Source: an uncultured Eubacteriales bacterium
Lineage (GTDB): Bacteria > Bacillota > Clostridia > Oscillospirales > CAG-272
NCBI GenBank assembly: GCA_934394585.1
Contig: CAKRQU010000023.1
Coordinates: 1-27,203, forward strand
Direction: 5' to 3'
Length of the DNA stretch: 27,203 nucleotides
Shown here: positions 1 through 8,093 of the stretch, piece by piece
How the letters are laid out: each line of letters opens with the position of its first letter
How positions within the stretch are numbered: the stretch's first letter is position 1
Program-made: the position numbers and the translations under genes
The notes under the pieces: model-generated
Databases searched by the model: none
The model's input: the letters and a program-made list of their open reading frames with translations, nothing else
What the model was told of the DNA's origin: nothing

Positions 1-135
1 TTACTTTTTGCGGCTGACTCGACGGGGTGCGAGGTAGTTTGCAAAGGAGGGCGAGGAGCCTTCCTTTGATGACTTTTACCGCGCTTTTTGTCAGTAAAAA
101 GCGCGACCTCGTTTCTCGGTTGAGAAAGAAACAAA
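1..135 (-). repeat. Structured repeat, copy D (partial, cut by window edge)
   Basis: Read on the minus strand this is the 5' part of the same element as copies A, B and C. The 5' hairpin CGCGCTTTTT/AAAAAGCGCG lies at 80-105 with loop ACTGAC (minus strand). The conserved CAAAGGA...TCCTTTG stem follows. The long-range stem half CACCCCGTCGA is present on the minus strand at 19-29. The rest lies beyond position 1. It starts just behind the tRNA-Ser terminator, in the same direction as the tRNA. Confidence 0.85.
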
Positions 136-137
136 AG

Positions 138-177
138 AAAGAAACGGCAATTTTCAATAGAAAATTGCCGTTTCTTT
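138..177 (-). terminator. Intrinsic terminator of tRNA-Ser
   Basis: A perfect 18-bp inverted repeat (138-155 with 160-177) with loop AATA lies directly after the tRNA 3' CCA. It is followed on the minus strand by a T-rich run. The stem includes AACGGCAATTTTC. Confidence 0.9.
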
Positions 178-178
178 C

Positions 179-270
179 TGGCGGAGAAGGAGAGATTCGA
201 ACTCTCGAACCGTTTATGGCGGTTACACGATTTCCAGTCGTGCGCCCTCGACCAACTAGGCGACTTCTCC
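179..270 (-). tRNA. tRNA-Ser (anticodon GGA)
   Basis: On the minus strand the gene starts GGAGAAG and ends CTTCTCC-G-CCA, so the 7-bp acceptor stem closes and CCA is encoded. The anticodon stem is CACGA/TCGTG around loop CTGGAAA, giving anticodon GGA, which reads UCC/UCU serine codons. A long variable arm (class II tRNA) and the TTCGAAT T-loop are present. A promoter (306-334) and terminator (138-177) make it a single-gene unit. Confidence 0.97.
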
Positions 271-305
271 AAAAAATATTTTCCGCGGCTTTACCGCGCT
301 TTGAT

Positions 306-334
306 AGTTTACCACAAAAAAAGCTACAAGTCAA
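306..334 (-). promoter_or_regulatory. Promoter of tRNA-Ser
   Basis: On the minus strand a -35 TTGACT (329-334) is separated by 17 bp from a -10-like TAAACT (306-311). This places the start about 25-30 nt before the mature tRNA 5' end. Confidence 0.6.
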
Positions 335-481
335 TAGTTTTATGCAATTTTCGGAATTTATTTTTATAAATTTTCGCTTTTTTGATTTTTCGCCCTACAT
401 ATTGGCAAAATGCATAAAAGAACAGGCATATTTTCTACATGCAAATCCGCGCGTTTTCTCCCCCAAGCTTATCAAAGTGGG

Positions 482-510
482 TTGATAAATTGTCCAAAAT
501 GTGATATTAT
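482..510 (+). promoter_or_regulatory. Promoter of the lipoprotein phosphoesterase gene
   Basis: TTGATA (482-487), a 17-bp spacer and TATTAT (505-510) lie 45 bp before the ATG. The rest of the stretch 335-554 is AT-rich and shows no gene I can support. Confidence 0.6.
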
Positions 511-554
511 ATTATTTAACAAATTATCTGATTTTATCAGGAGGAACAACACAA

Positions 555-2792
555 ATGAAAAAAATTTTCGCGATACTGCTCGCGCTGACGATGCTTGCCG
601 TTCTCTGCGCCTGCGGTACTACGCCCGCTGAAACCACGGGATCGTCGTCCACGACAGAATCTTCGGCGACCGCAGGTTCTTCGGCAACCACGGCTTCTTC
701 CGAAACGACTTCTTCGACTACGGAAGCCACCACATCAACTACCGCTACCACAACGGTCCCCGTAATAGTAACGCCCGAATTTGACGAAAGCAAAATAGTG
801 CTTTCATTCGGCGCCATTTCCGACGTTCATGTAAACGCAGCTACCGGTGACGCGGTGGATAAAGTGAGAAGCGCTGTTACTCTTCTCACAAAAGAAGCTT
901 CGAAAAACGGCGGCAAACTCGATGCCATAGCTGTAGTCGGCGATATCGCGGACAACGGTCAGGCAGCACAGCTCGGCTATTTCAGAGATGCTTATGAAAG
1001 CGTCGCTCCCGAAGGAATAAAAACTCTGCTCGTCACGGGCAACCACGACTCCATAATGGGCGAATGCCTGAAGCTCACCGATTATCAGCGCGTATTAGGA
1101 AGCAAATATTTCGGCGAAGGCATCGATACGGAAGATACAGATCTTTCCATCGGCGTGCGCGACTGCGTGGTAAACGGATATCATTTCCTCATGCTGGAAC
1201 CGCTTACATACAATTCTTCCATAGGCTGTCCCTACGATGAAAAAGCTGTTCAGTGGCTCGATCGTATGCTCGAAAAGCTTACCAAGGCAGAACCCGAGAA
1301 ATACGTTTTCGTATGCACTCACCCGATGATATACAATACCTGCTACGGAAGCACGCTCGACGGCAGTCCTTCCTACTGGTCTACCACGGCTCTGACAAGC
1401 ACTCTCGAAAAATATTCTCAGGTAGTCACATTCGGCGGACATCTCCATTTCCCCGTAAATGACAACCGTTCCATTATGCAGGGCAAATTCACCTCTCTCG
1501 GATGCGGATCCGTGCGTTACATGGCAATAGAAAGAGGCGGCTATGAAAACATGGCAAGCCAGACCACTATGAACGACAGATATGAGATTTCTTCCGGTCT
1601 TCTCATTCAGGTGGATGAAAACGGCAATACAAGAGTGACAAAAATGTTCTTCTCCGAAGAAACTTCCTTTGAAGATCAGTGGATACTGGATCATCCCAAT
1701 GCAGAGGGCACGCATCTGACCAGATTCAGCCGCGAAACAAGAATGGCTGCAAACAAAGCTCCCGTACTCGGCAATGTAGAGCTGGTTCAGAAAGAATCCA
1801 CCAAAACAGGCGTAAAAACATATCTCGATTTTGATGCCGCATTTGATGACGATTTCACGCATCATTACAAAATAGAGCTGAAAAACATCGACGCAGGCAG
1901 AACGACAGTGAAAAACATTCTTTCCGATTTCTATCATCATGCAAAGAGAAGCGATATGAAAAAGGACTACAGCCTTTTCCTCGGCAATCTCAAGGATGGC
2001 AAATACAGAGTTACCATCACGGCTTATGACTCATGGGATGCCGAAAGCGAATCTGTTGTAATAGAATGGGAATCCAAGAAGGGTGAAGTTTCTTCCGATC
2101 TTCCCGATGCGTATGTCGATCTCGATTTTGAAAACGGAAATATCACAGACAGCAAAAATCATGTTTCCATCACCAATAAGGGCGCTTCCGTAAGCAAATC
2201 CGAAGTAAGATTTGACGGCAAAGATTATGTCGCAAATGTACTCCGCGCTTCCAAAGGTAAATATCTTATATGCCAGTTTACAGAGCTTTCCACGAGAGAA
2301 TCTTTCAGTGAATGGGCACAGTCCGGTTTCTCTGTAGAAGCATTTTATGTGATGAATACCAAGGGCACAGTACAGGGCATCGTATGCGGCACGCAGAACG
2401 GCGGCTGGGGTCTTGCCGAAAATGCGAGCGGAATACCTTATTTCATCACGGGCGGCGGCACGAAATACAATTCCGGCGCTTATGCGAAAAATGCCGCATC
2501 CACGGCTTCTCTTGTTCATGTGGTAGGTGTTTATGATCTCGGCGAAGGAAAATGCAATATTTATGTAAACGGCGCGCTTTCCACCACAGTAAGCATAAAT
2601 ACCAATTTCGTTACCGGTGAAGGCGATACTTTCAATCGTTTCTGCATAGGCGATGATATAAAGCCCGGAAACGTAGGCGGCGATTTCCCGACAAGCGGCA
2701 TGACAATGGTAGATGCAAAAATTTATTCTGCGGCTCTCAACAGCGAGCAGGTAGCAAAAGCTTTCGAAGCAGCCAAGGGATTACTTAAATAA
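555..2792 (+). CDS. Lipoprotein metallophosphoesterase with C-terminal LamG-like domain
   Basis: A 745-aa secreted, lipid-anchored calcineurin-like phosphoesterase of unknown substrate. The ATG at 555 is chosen over the upstream in-frame start because AGGAGG (539-544) sits 10 bp before it and the protein then begins with a lipoprotein signal peptide. Its lipobox is L-C-A-C, so Cys20 is the anchored residue. Residues about 21-68 are a Ser/Thr/Ala linker. The metal-binding motifs follow in order: SDVH, GDIADN, GNHD, THPM and GGHLH. A fibronectin-like stretch comes next, and from about residue 540 a LamG/concanavalin-like sandwich, which usually binds carbohydrate. A cell-surface role on a phosphate ester or glycan is an inference. 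It has its own promoter and terminator and no operon partner. Confidence 0.88.
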   Translation: MKKIFAILLALTMLAVLCACGTTPAETTGSSSTTESSATAGSSATTASSETTSSTTEATTSTTATTTVPVIVTPEFDESKIVLSFGAISDVHVNAATGDAVDKVRSAVTLLTKEASKNGGKLDAIAVVGDIADNGQAAQLGYFRDAYESVAPEGIKTLLVTGNHDSIMGECLKLTDYQRVLGSKYFGEGIDTEDTDLSIGVRDCVVNGYHFLMLEPLTYNSSIGCPYDEKAVQWLDRMLEKLTKAEPEKYVFVCTHPMIYNTCYGSTLDGSPSYWSTTALTSTLEKYSQVVTFGGHLHFPVNDNRSIMQGKFTSLGCGSVRYMAIERGGYENMASQTTMNDRYEISSGLLIQVDENGNTRVTKMFFSEETSFEDQWILDHPNAEGTHLTRFSRETRMAANKAPVLGNVELVQKESTKTGVKTYLDFDAAFDDDFTHHYKIELKNIDAGRTTVKNILSDFYHHAKRSDMKKDYSLFLGNLKDGKYRVTITAYDSWDAESESVVIEWESKKGEVSSDLPDAYVDLDFENGNITDSKNHVSITNKGASVSKSEVRFDGKDYVANVLRASKGKYLICQFTELSTRESFSEWAQSGFSVEAFYVMNTKGTVQGIVCGTQNGGWGLAENASGIPYFITGGGTKYNSGAYAKNAASTASLVHVVGVYDLGEGKCNIYVNGALSTTVSINTNFVTGEGDTFNRFCIGDDIKPGNVGGDFPTSGMTMVDAKIYSAALNSEQVAKAFEAAKGLLK

Positions 2793-2803
2793 AAATGTTT
2801 TTT

Positions 2804-2838
2804 CGGGTACGGCGATAAAAACCGTACCCGTTTTTCTT
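2804..2838 (+). terminator. Intrinsic terminator after the phosphoesterase gene
   Basis: Stem CGGGTACGG (2804-2812) with CCGTACCCG (2822-2830), then TTTTTCTTT. Repeat copy A begins directly behind it. Confidence 0.9.
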
Positions 2839-3600
2839 TGCCCAAAGAGAACGAAGGTCGCGCTTTTTATAAAAGCGCAAAAAAGTTACTTCTGTCCCCC
2901 GCGAGGGGACGGGGTGTACTTTTGCGTGACCAAGAGGAGAGTTCAGGGTGGCGTAGCCACCTCTGAACGGCGTCGCCGAGACGGAGTATACCAAAAAGTT
3001 ACTTTGTCCCTTATGGGGAAACGATCGCGCTTTTCACTGACGAAAAGCGCGGCAAAAGTCATCAAAGGAAGGCTCCTCGCCCTCCTTTGCAAACCACCTC
3101 GCACCCCGTCGAGTTAGCCGCAGAAAGTAATGCGCGGCAAGTATGTGCTATAGATAGCAAATCAAAAAGCTTTTGTCCGCCTCTCCGCGTATCATCAGCC
3201 ATACCGCGCGTGCGAACAAAATATCCCGCAAAAAGCGAGCAGATTCGACGGGGTGGATGGTGCCACGCCGAAAGTTTTGATATGCTTCCCACTGTAAGCT
3301 AAACTCCGACGGAGCGAGCATGGCTTGATGGACATCAAGTTGGGGAAGGTTATAGTTTTGGCTTAAGCAAACTAAAGCCCGTGTTAAGCGTGGATTTGAA
3401 CCTTACTTCCGGTTTAGTCTACAGTCGGACTGTTAGGGCAGTATGTTCGCACGAGTCGCCGCGAGGCGACAGAAGGTGTTTAAAAGAGGAAAGCGTTCCT
3501 CTTTTTGACTTTTGGTACTTTTGGTCACGCAAAAGTACACTCTCGTTTCCTTCGTAAAGGAAAGGATTTTCCCGCGCTTTTGTAAAAAGCGCACCCTGCC
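2839..3600 (+). repeat. Structured repeat, copy A (complete)
   Basis: This fills the gap 2793-3686; no gene is supported in it. The core is 3026-3538 (513 bp), bounded by hairpins CGCGCTTTT/AAAAGCGCG (3026-3051) and GTACTTTT/AAAAGTAC (3515-3538). Internal pairings are CAAAGGAaGG/CCcTCCTTTG (3063-3089), GCCGC/GCGGC (3117-3138), CACCCCGTCGA (3102-3112) with TCGACGGGGTG (3245-3255), GTGCGAACA (3210-3218) with TGTTCGCAC (3444-3452), CTTGAT/ATCAAG (3324-3339) and GTCGCC-GCGA-GGCGAC (3455-3470). The flanks carry extra palindromes, including GCGCTTTT...AAAAGCGC at 2860-2878 and its inverted partner at 3574-3592. Copies B, C and D are homologous. It may be a non-coding RNA gene or a non-autonomous mobile element. 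Confidence 0.9.
3482..3506 (+). terminator. Terminator-like hairpin at the 3' end of repeat copy A
   Basis: AAAAGAGGAA, loop AGCG, TTCCTCTTTTT. The same stem with a different loop occurs in copies B and C, so the element carries its own likely transcription end. Confidence 0.75.
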
Positions 3601-3604
3601 GCAC

Positions 3605-3633
3605 TTGACAAAATTACTCATCGGTGATATAAT
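3605..3633 (+). promoter_or_regulatory. Consensus sigma-A promoter of the PII-like/antiporter operon
   Basis: TTGACA (3605-3610), a 17-bp spacer and TATAAT (3628-3633): a full match to consensus. It starts 12 bp after the outermost palindrome of repeat copy A. Confidence 0.92.
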
Positions 3634-3686
3634 CACAAAACGTAGACTAATGTCATTTTATACTATATTGTAAGGAGGATTTTTCA

Positions 3687-4022
3687 ATGCAACTTTTCGT
3701 TTTGATTCTCAATAAAACAGAATGTCTGCCGAAACTGCTCGGCGAATTTCTCGATGCCGGCATAAAAGGCGCGACGATATATGATTCCATGGGCGAAGTG
3801 CAATACATCGGTCATGAATCGGTAGAGCCGCCCCCGATTTTCGGTTCACTGCGCAAATTTATAAATCCCGATCACGAACAGAATAAAACCGTGCTCGTTA
3901 TACTGCGCGATGAGCAGGTGGAAACAGCGCGTGCGCTCGTAAACAAAGCCACAGGCGGTCTTGACAAGCCCGGCACGGGTATAGTTTTCACCGTTCCCGT
4001 TTCGTTTACCGAGGGAATATAA
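3687..4022 (+). CDS. PII-like (nitrogen regulatory protein superfamily) protein
   Basis: A 111-aa small cytoplasmic protein with a PII-like (ferredoxin-like, GlnB-superfamily) pattern: an N-terminal strand LFVLILNKTE, a G-A-T-I strand near residue 33, and the C-terminal GLDKPGTGIVFTVPV strand that closes the PII fold. The T-loop is short and lacks the uridylylated Tyr context of GlnB, so it is not a classical nitrogen PII. Proteins of this shape often lie next to a transporter and regulate it by binding a nucleotide. Here the next gene is a CPA2 antiporter 61 bp downstream. Regulation of that antiporter is an inference. AAGGAGG is 8 bp before the ATG, and a consensus promoter lies 50 bp upstream. 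Confidence 0.75.
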   Translation: MQLFVLILNKTECLPKLLGEFLDAGIKGATIYDSMGEVQYIGHESVEPPPIFGSLRKFINPDHEQNKTVLVILRDEQVETARALVNKATGGLDKPGTGIVFTVPVSFTEGI

Positions 4023-4083
4023 TCGAAAAAACATTTACTTTTGAAAGGATTATCCCGTTTTCACGGAATTTTAGTTTAATACA

Positions 4084-5259
4084 ATGAATAATACTTTACT
4101 TGCGCTTGGTATAGCAATGGCGGCAGGTCTTGTCATGACGCGTATTATCAAGCTCATTCATCTCCCCAATGTAACTGCATTTCTTATCGCGGGACTTATC
4201 ATCGGTCCGTCCGTGACAGGACTTATAAGCGCCGATGTGATCGACAGCTTCGATATAATAGTAAATGTAGCACTCGGCTTCATCGCATTTTCCATCGGCG
4301 GAGAATTCCGCCTTTCTTCACTGAAATCCCTCGGAAAAAGAATAACCGTTATCACGGGTTTTCAGGCATGCACAGCCACGGTTTTTGTCCTGCTGATACT
4401 GCTTGTCACAGGCACGGATAAATCAATCGCTTTCACCCTTTCAGCCATAGCTACGGCTACGGCTCCCGCAGCCACGCTTCTCGTGGTGCGTCAGTATAAA
4501 GCAAAAGGACCCCTCACGGATACGCTTCTCCCCGTAGTGGCATTGGATGATGCTTTCGGTCTGATGATATTCTCGATATTTTTCTCCATAGCAAAGGCTC
4601 TCGCCACGGGAACAGAACCGAATGTGAAAAATATGCTGCTCGAGCCGCTGCTTGAAATAGTGCTTTCACTCGTGATAGGCGCGGCGATAGGCGTAGTGCT
4701 TTCTTTCTGCTGCCGCTTTTTCAAATCGCGTGCAAACCGCCTTTCGCTCTGCGTAATGGCGACTATAGTCGGCGTTGCTCTCTCGGAAATACTTTCGCTT
4801 TCATCGCTTCTCGTTTGCATGATGATAGGCGCTCTTTTCGCAAATCTCTGCGGAGAATACGAAAAAATACTCGAGGGCGTGGATCGCTGGACGCCGCCGC
4901 TCTTTATGCTTTTCTTTGTTATTTCGGGCGCGGAGCTCAATCTTTCCATACTTCCCTCTGTCGGTCTGGTCGGCGTACTTTATATCATTTTCCGCTCGCT
5001 GGGCAAATATTCCGGCGCTTTTGTGGGAGCGGCTATCACGCATTCGCCTAAAACCGTCCGCAATTATCTCGGTATGACGCTTCTGCCGCAGGCCGGTGTT
5101 GCCGTCGGTATGGCACAGATGGCTGTAGCCGAATTGCCTCCGGAATACGGCACTAAAATTCAGGCTGTGGTGCTCTGTGCCACGCTCGTATATGAAATAG
5201 TCGGACCTGTAATAACAAAAATATCACTTTCAAAAGCGGGAGAAATCACCGCAAAATAA
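4084..5259 (+). CDS. CPA2-family cation/proton antiporter
   Basis: A 391-aa integral membrane protein with about 11-12 hydrophobic segments, of the monovalent cation:proton antiporter-2 (Na+/H+ exchanger) family. The conserved central motif PAATLLVVRQYKAKGPLTD is followed by ALDDAFG, whose acidic pair is the likely ion-binding site. There is no C-terminal RCK/TrkA domain, unlike many CPA2 members, so regulation may be supplied by the PII-like protein just upstream. The spacing before the ATG lacks a close Shine-Dalgarno; GAAAGGAT at about 4041 is about 35 bp away, separated by the small hairpin CCGT-TTTC-ACGG. The start is therefore less certain than the frame. Ion specificity cannot be told from sequence. 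Confidence 0.88.
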   Translation: MNNTLLALGIAMAAGLVMTRIIKLIHLPNVTAFLIAGLIIGPSVTGLISADVIDSFDIIVNVALGFIAFSIGGEFRLSSLKSLGKRITVITGFQACTATVFVLLILLVTGTDKSIAFTLSAIATATAPAATLLVVRQYKAKGPLTDTLLPVVALDDAFGLMIFSIFFSIAKALATGTEPNVKNMLLEPLLEIVLSLVIGAAIGVVLSFCCRFFKSRANRLSLCVMATIVGVALSEILSLSSLLVCMMIGALFANLCGEYEKILEGVDRWTPPLFMLFFVISGAELNLSILPSVGLVGVLYIIFRSLGKYSGAFVGAAITHSPKTVRNYLGMTLLPQAGVAVGMAQMAVAELPPEYGTKIQAVVLCATLVYEIVGPVITKISLSKAGEITAK

Positions 5260-5292
5260 TTCCCCCGCAAAAATCAACGGAGGTTTTACTTT

Positions 5293-5868
5293 ATGAAATT
5301 GCCAAAAAGCATCTCATACATACCGTATAAAGAATTAAAGCAGGAAAACAGACTTGCCGTGGCGGAAACGCTCGTATTGCTGTTTTTTGCCTGTGCTTTT
5401 GTCGGCTGGATTTACGAGGTAATATATTATTACTATCTCGGCTGGGGTTTTCACAATTCCGGATTTTTCTACGGACCCATCATCCCGATATACGGGATAG
5501 GTTCTATGCTGATACTTCTCTCGGCGTCGAAGCTGCGTTGCCATCCCGCGCTCGTATTCATTGTTTCCGCCGCGGTAACCACCGCGCTCGAATACGCCGT
5601 GGGAAAGCTTTTGCTTGTGATAGCGGATATCCGCCTCTGGGACTACGGCGAGATAAAATTCAATTTTGAGGGGCTTATATGCCTTCGTTGCTCGCTGATA
5701 TTCGGCGCTCTGGCATTGGTGCTGATTTATGCGCTTCAGCCGTTTATTTTCTTTCTCAGCCGTAAAATAGGCGCAAAGGCGCGCCATATCGTATGTGCCG
5801 TTTTTCTTTTCGCATGGCTTGTCGATGCCGTTTTCTCATTGATTTTCAATTTCAAAAGCAGAATGTGA
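5293..5868 (+). CDS. CmpB-like putative ABC transporter permease (PF06541-type membrane protein)
   Basis: A 191-aa membrane protein with about 5 hydrophobic segments. The pattern FVGWIYEVIYYY, GFFYGPIIPIYGIGSM, TALEY and LWDY followed by a GLICL segment is typical of the family labelled putative ABC transporter permease (CmpB). The molecular function of these small proteins is poorly defined, and no ATPase partner gene is nearby. It lies 33 bp after the antiporter and has an ACGGAGG ribosome-binding site 8 bp before the ATG, so it is probably the last gene of the same transcript. Confidence 0.8.
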   Translation: MKLPKSISYIPYKELKQENRLAVAETLVLLFFACAFVGWIYEVIYYYYLGWGFHNSGFFYGPIIPIYGIGSMLILLSASKLRCHPALVFIVSAAVTTALEYAVGKLLLVIADIRLWDYGEIKFNFEGLICLRCSLIFGALALVLIYALQPFIFFLSRKIGAKARHIVCAVFLFAWLVDAVFSLIFNFKSRM

Positions 5869-5889
5869 AAAGGAAATCCGACATTTTTA

Positions 5890-5921
5890 TTGACTTTTTG
5901 CGCATATTATTATAATATAAT
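5890..5921 (+). promoter_or_regulatory. Promoter of the phosphoribosyltransferase-dipeptidase pair
   Basis: TTGACT (5890-5895) is followed by an AT-rich -10 region containing two TATAAT boxes, at 5911-5916 (15-bp spacer) and 5916-5921 (20-bp spacer). Which one is used cannot be decided. Confidence 0.6.
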
Positions 5922-5952
5922 CTTGTATAAATATTATTTCGGAGGAATAACA

Positions 5953-6507
5953 ATGGAATATAAAATGAAAATAGCGGGACTTGAAAGAGCACTGCCGCTG
6001 TGCAAAGTAAATGATGAACTTTATATCGGCGCTTTTGTTATATTCGGCGATGTGGAGCTTACGAGCGCCTGTGCGCGCGAGCTTCTGAAAGCGGCACCCG
6101 AGCATGACGTAATGATAACGGCGGAAAGCAAAGGCATACCGCTCGTATTTGAAATGGCACGTCAGTCCGGCGAAAATAAATATCTCATCGCGAGAAAAGC
6201 TCCGAAGCTCTATATGAAGGACATTTTCTCCACGGAAGTGCAGTCCATTTCCACGGCAAAAAAGCAGATGCTTTATCTCGACGGCAATGATGCGGAATAT
6301 CTCCGCGGCAAACGTGTGCTGATAATCGACGATGTCATCAGCACGGGCGAAAGCATGCGCGCCATGGAAACGCTGGTAAAGCATGCCGGCGGCAATATCG
6401 TAGGCGAAATGGCTATACTTGCCGAGGGCGATGCGCAGGACAGATCTGATATCATTTATCTCGAAAAACTGCCGCTTTTCAATCCCGATGGCTCGATAAA
6501 GAAATAA
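5953..6507 (+). CDS. Phosphoribosyltransferase (type I PRTase family)
   Basis: A 184-aa cytoplasmic enzyme of the type I phosphoribosyltransferase fold. The PRPP-binding signature VLIIDDVISTGES sits at about residues 118-130, with the two adjacent acidic residues that hold the ribose. Upstream residues such as ITAESKGIPLVFEMAR resemble the adenine/xanthine phosphoribosyltransferase group, so purine salvage is likely, but the base is not certain. The ATG at 5953 has GGAGG 7 bp before it; the longer in-frame extension starts inside the promoter. It is followed by the dipeptidase gene 24 bp downstream. Confidence 0.85.
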   Translation: MEYKMKIAGLERALPLCKVNDELYIGAFVIFGDVELTSACARELLKAAPEHDVMITAESKGIPLVFEMARQSGENKYLIARKAPKLYMKDIFSTEVQSISTAKKQMLYLDGNDAEYLRGKRVLIIDDVISTGESMRAMETLVKHAGGNIVGEMAILAEGDAQDRSDIIYLEKLPLFNPDGSIKK

Positions 6508-6531
6508 AATCGGATTTTTTTGGAGATTTAT

Positions 6532-7920
6532 ATGAACGATATCAAAAACCGTATAGATGAATATATAGAATCGCACGCCGCCGAAATGGAAGATGTCCTC
6601 GCGGATCTCGTTTCCGTACCCAGCGTAAAGGGCAAAGCGGAAAACGGCATGCCTTTCGGAGCGGAGCCTGCAAAGGCTCTTTCCAAAATGCTCGGCTATT
6701 GCGAAAAATACGGATTTTACACAAAAAATCATGAAAATTATGTCGGCACGGCAGATCTCGAAGCGGGAAAAGAACCTGCGCTCGGTATACTTTGCCATCT
6801 CGATGTGGTTCCCGCGGGCGAAGGCTGGAGCAGTGATCCTTTCAGAATGGAAAAACGCGACGGCGTTTTCTACGGCAGAGGTGTGATAGATGACAAAGGT
6901 CCCGCCGTGGCTACGCTTTTTGCGCTTCGCGCCGTGAAAGAACTTTCGCTTCCCGTCCGCGAAAACGTGCGTTTCATTTTCGGCACGGATGAAGAAAACG
7001 GATCGGGTGATCTCGCTTATTACACGAAGAAAGAAGCCCTGCCCGAAAAGCTTTTCACTCCCGACGGCGAATATCCCGTAATAAACCTCGAAAAAGGCAT
7101 GATCCGCGGCGAAATATCCGCCTCCTGCACTCATGACGGCAAAAAAAGTATAGCGGAATTTCATGCAGGCACGGTGGTCAATGCCGTTCCCGCATCGGCT
7201 TGTGCCGTGCTCCGCGGCTTTTCCGAAAAAGAAGTGGCGGATGCCATAGATGCCTCGGGGATAACCGCAATCACATTTTCTTATAATGAAAATACGCTTT
7301 ACGCACGCGGAAAAAGCGCTCACGCTTCTACCCCGTGGGACGGCATAAATGCGCTGACTGCGCTGGCGCGCGTCCTCGGCGCTCTGAAAACAGATGACGA
7401 AACGGGAAATCTTTTCTCGCGTATATCGGCGGCATTTCCTTTCGGCGAAACAAACGGCGCCGCGCTCTCGCTCGATATCAGCGACGAACGTTCCGGTCCG
7501 CTCACGCTTGTCTTCAGCATACTCGATTTTTGCGGCGGTTCGCTTTCAGCGAAATTCGATATACGTTTTCCCATATGCCTGAATGTAGCCCGTGTGCGCG
7601 AAATTCTCGGCGAAAATCTGGCGAAATATTCCCTCACACTCTCGGCTATGACGGGAACAGAGCCGCATTATGTGGATGAAAACAGCGATTTTATAAAAAC
7701 TCTGCTTCATGTTTATGAAGATATTACGGGGCTGGAGGGCAAAACCATTGCCATCGGCGGCGGCACTTACGTGCATAATACCGCAGGCGGCGTGGCTTTC
7801 GGCTGTGCTTTCCCCGGAGAAGATAACCGCATGCACGGTGCCGATGAATTTATCACGGAAAAAAGCCTGCTCACAAATGCGAAAATTTTCGCAAACGCGG
7901 TTTATGAACTGCTGAAATAA
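6532..7920 (+). CDS. pepV: M20-family dipeptidase (PepV/Sapep type)
   Basis: A 462-aa cytoplasmic zinc dipeptidase. Family landmarks are in order: SVPSVKG, CHLDVVPAGEGW (metal His and Asp), GRGVIDDKGP (bridging Asp), GTDEENGSGD (catalytic Glu and metal Glu), a lid domain including SAHASTPWDGINA, and the C-terminal metal His in NRMHGADE. The length matches PepV (about 465-470 aa). The ATG at 6532 is preferred over the in-frame TTG at 6520 because GGAG (6522-6525) lies 6 bp before it. It likely releases amino acids from dipeptides, and is transcribed with the phosphoribosyltransferase. Confidence 0.93.
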   Translation: MNDIKNRIDEYIESHAAEMEDVLADLVSVPSVKGKAENGMPFGAEPAKALSKMLGYCEKYGFYTKNHENYVGTADLEAGKEPALGILCHLDVVPAGEGWSSDPFRMEKRDGVFYGRGVIDDKGPAVATLFALRAVKELSLPVRENVRFIFGTDEENGSGDLAYYTKKEALPEKLFTPDGEYPVINLEKGMIRGEISASCTHDGKKSIAEFHAGTVVNAVPASACAVLRGFSEKEVADAIDASGITAITFSYNENTLYARGKSAHASTPWDGINALTALARVLGALKTDDETGNLFSRISAAFPFGETNGAALSLDISDERSGPLTLVFSILDFCGGSLSAKFDIRFPICLNVARVREILGENLAKYSLTLSAMTGTEPHYVDENSDFIKTLLHVYEDITGLEGKTIAIGGGTYVHNTAGGVAFGCAFPGEDNRMHGADEFITEKSLLTNAKIFANAVYELLK

Positions 7921-7935
7921 AAATAAAAAAAGAAG

Positions 7936-7966
7936 CTCCGCCGCGGAAAACCGCGGCGGAGTTTTG
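7936..7966 (+). terminator. Intrinsic terminator after pepV
   Basis: CTCCGCCGCGG (7936-7946), loop AAAA, CCGCGGCGGAG (7951-7961), then TTTTG. Confidence 0.93.
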
Positions 7967-8010
7967 TCATTTTGGTGATAGCGCGCTTTTTGCAAAATCG
8001 TACTCCCCCA

Positions 8011-8052
8011 TAAAACAAGGAAAACGGACGCGGTTTCCCATGTCCGTTTTCC
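8011..8052 (-). terminator. Intrinsic terminator of the EF-G-like gene
   Basis: On the minus strand, stem GGAAAACGGAC (8042-8052) pairs with GTCCGTTTTCC (8019-8029), followed by TTGTTTTA. It faces the pepV terminator between convergent genes. Confidence 0.85.
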
Positions 8053-8093
8053 CCAACCCATATAATGAAAATGAAAGGAGAGAATATCGTTTA

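Noticed and set aside
3087..3302. Open frame in repeat A (also seen in C at 20141-20491 and B at 13824-14087) giving similar peptides
   Set aside because: Copy B loses the frame through a 1-nt deletion after GTGCGAACA, the frames have no ribosome-binding site, and conserved bases follow stems rather than codons.
3026..3538. Group II intron remnant
   Set aside because: The location behind terminators and an internal GTGCG made this tempting, but no domain V pattern, no reverse transcriptase and no proper 3' end were found.
5887..7323. 478-aa open frame on the minus strand
   Set aside because: It is antisense to the phosphoribosyltransferase and pepV genes and crosses their junction and promoter.
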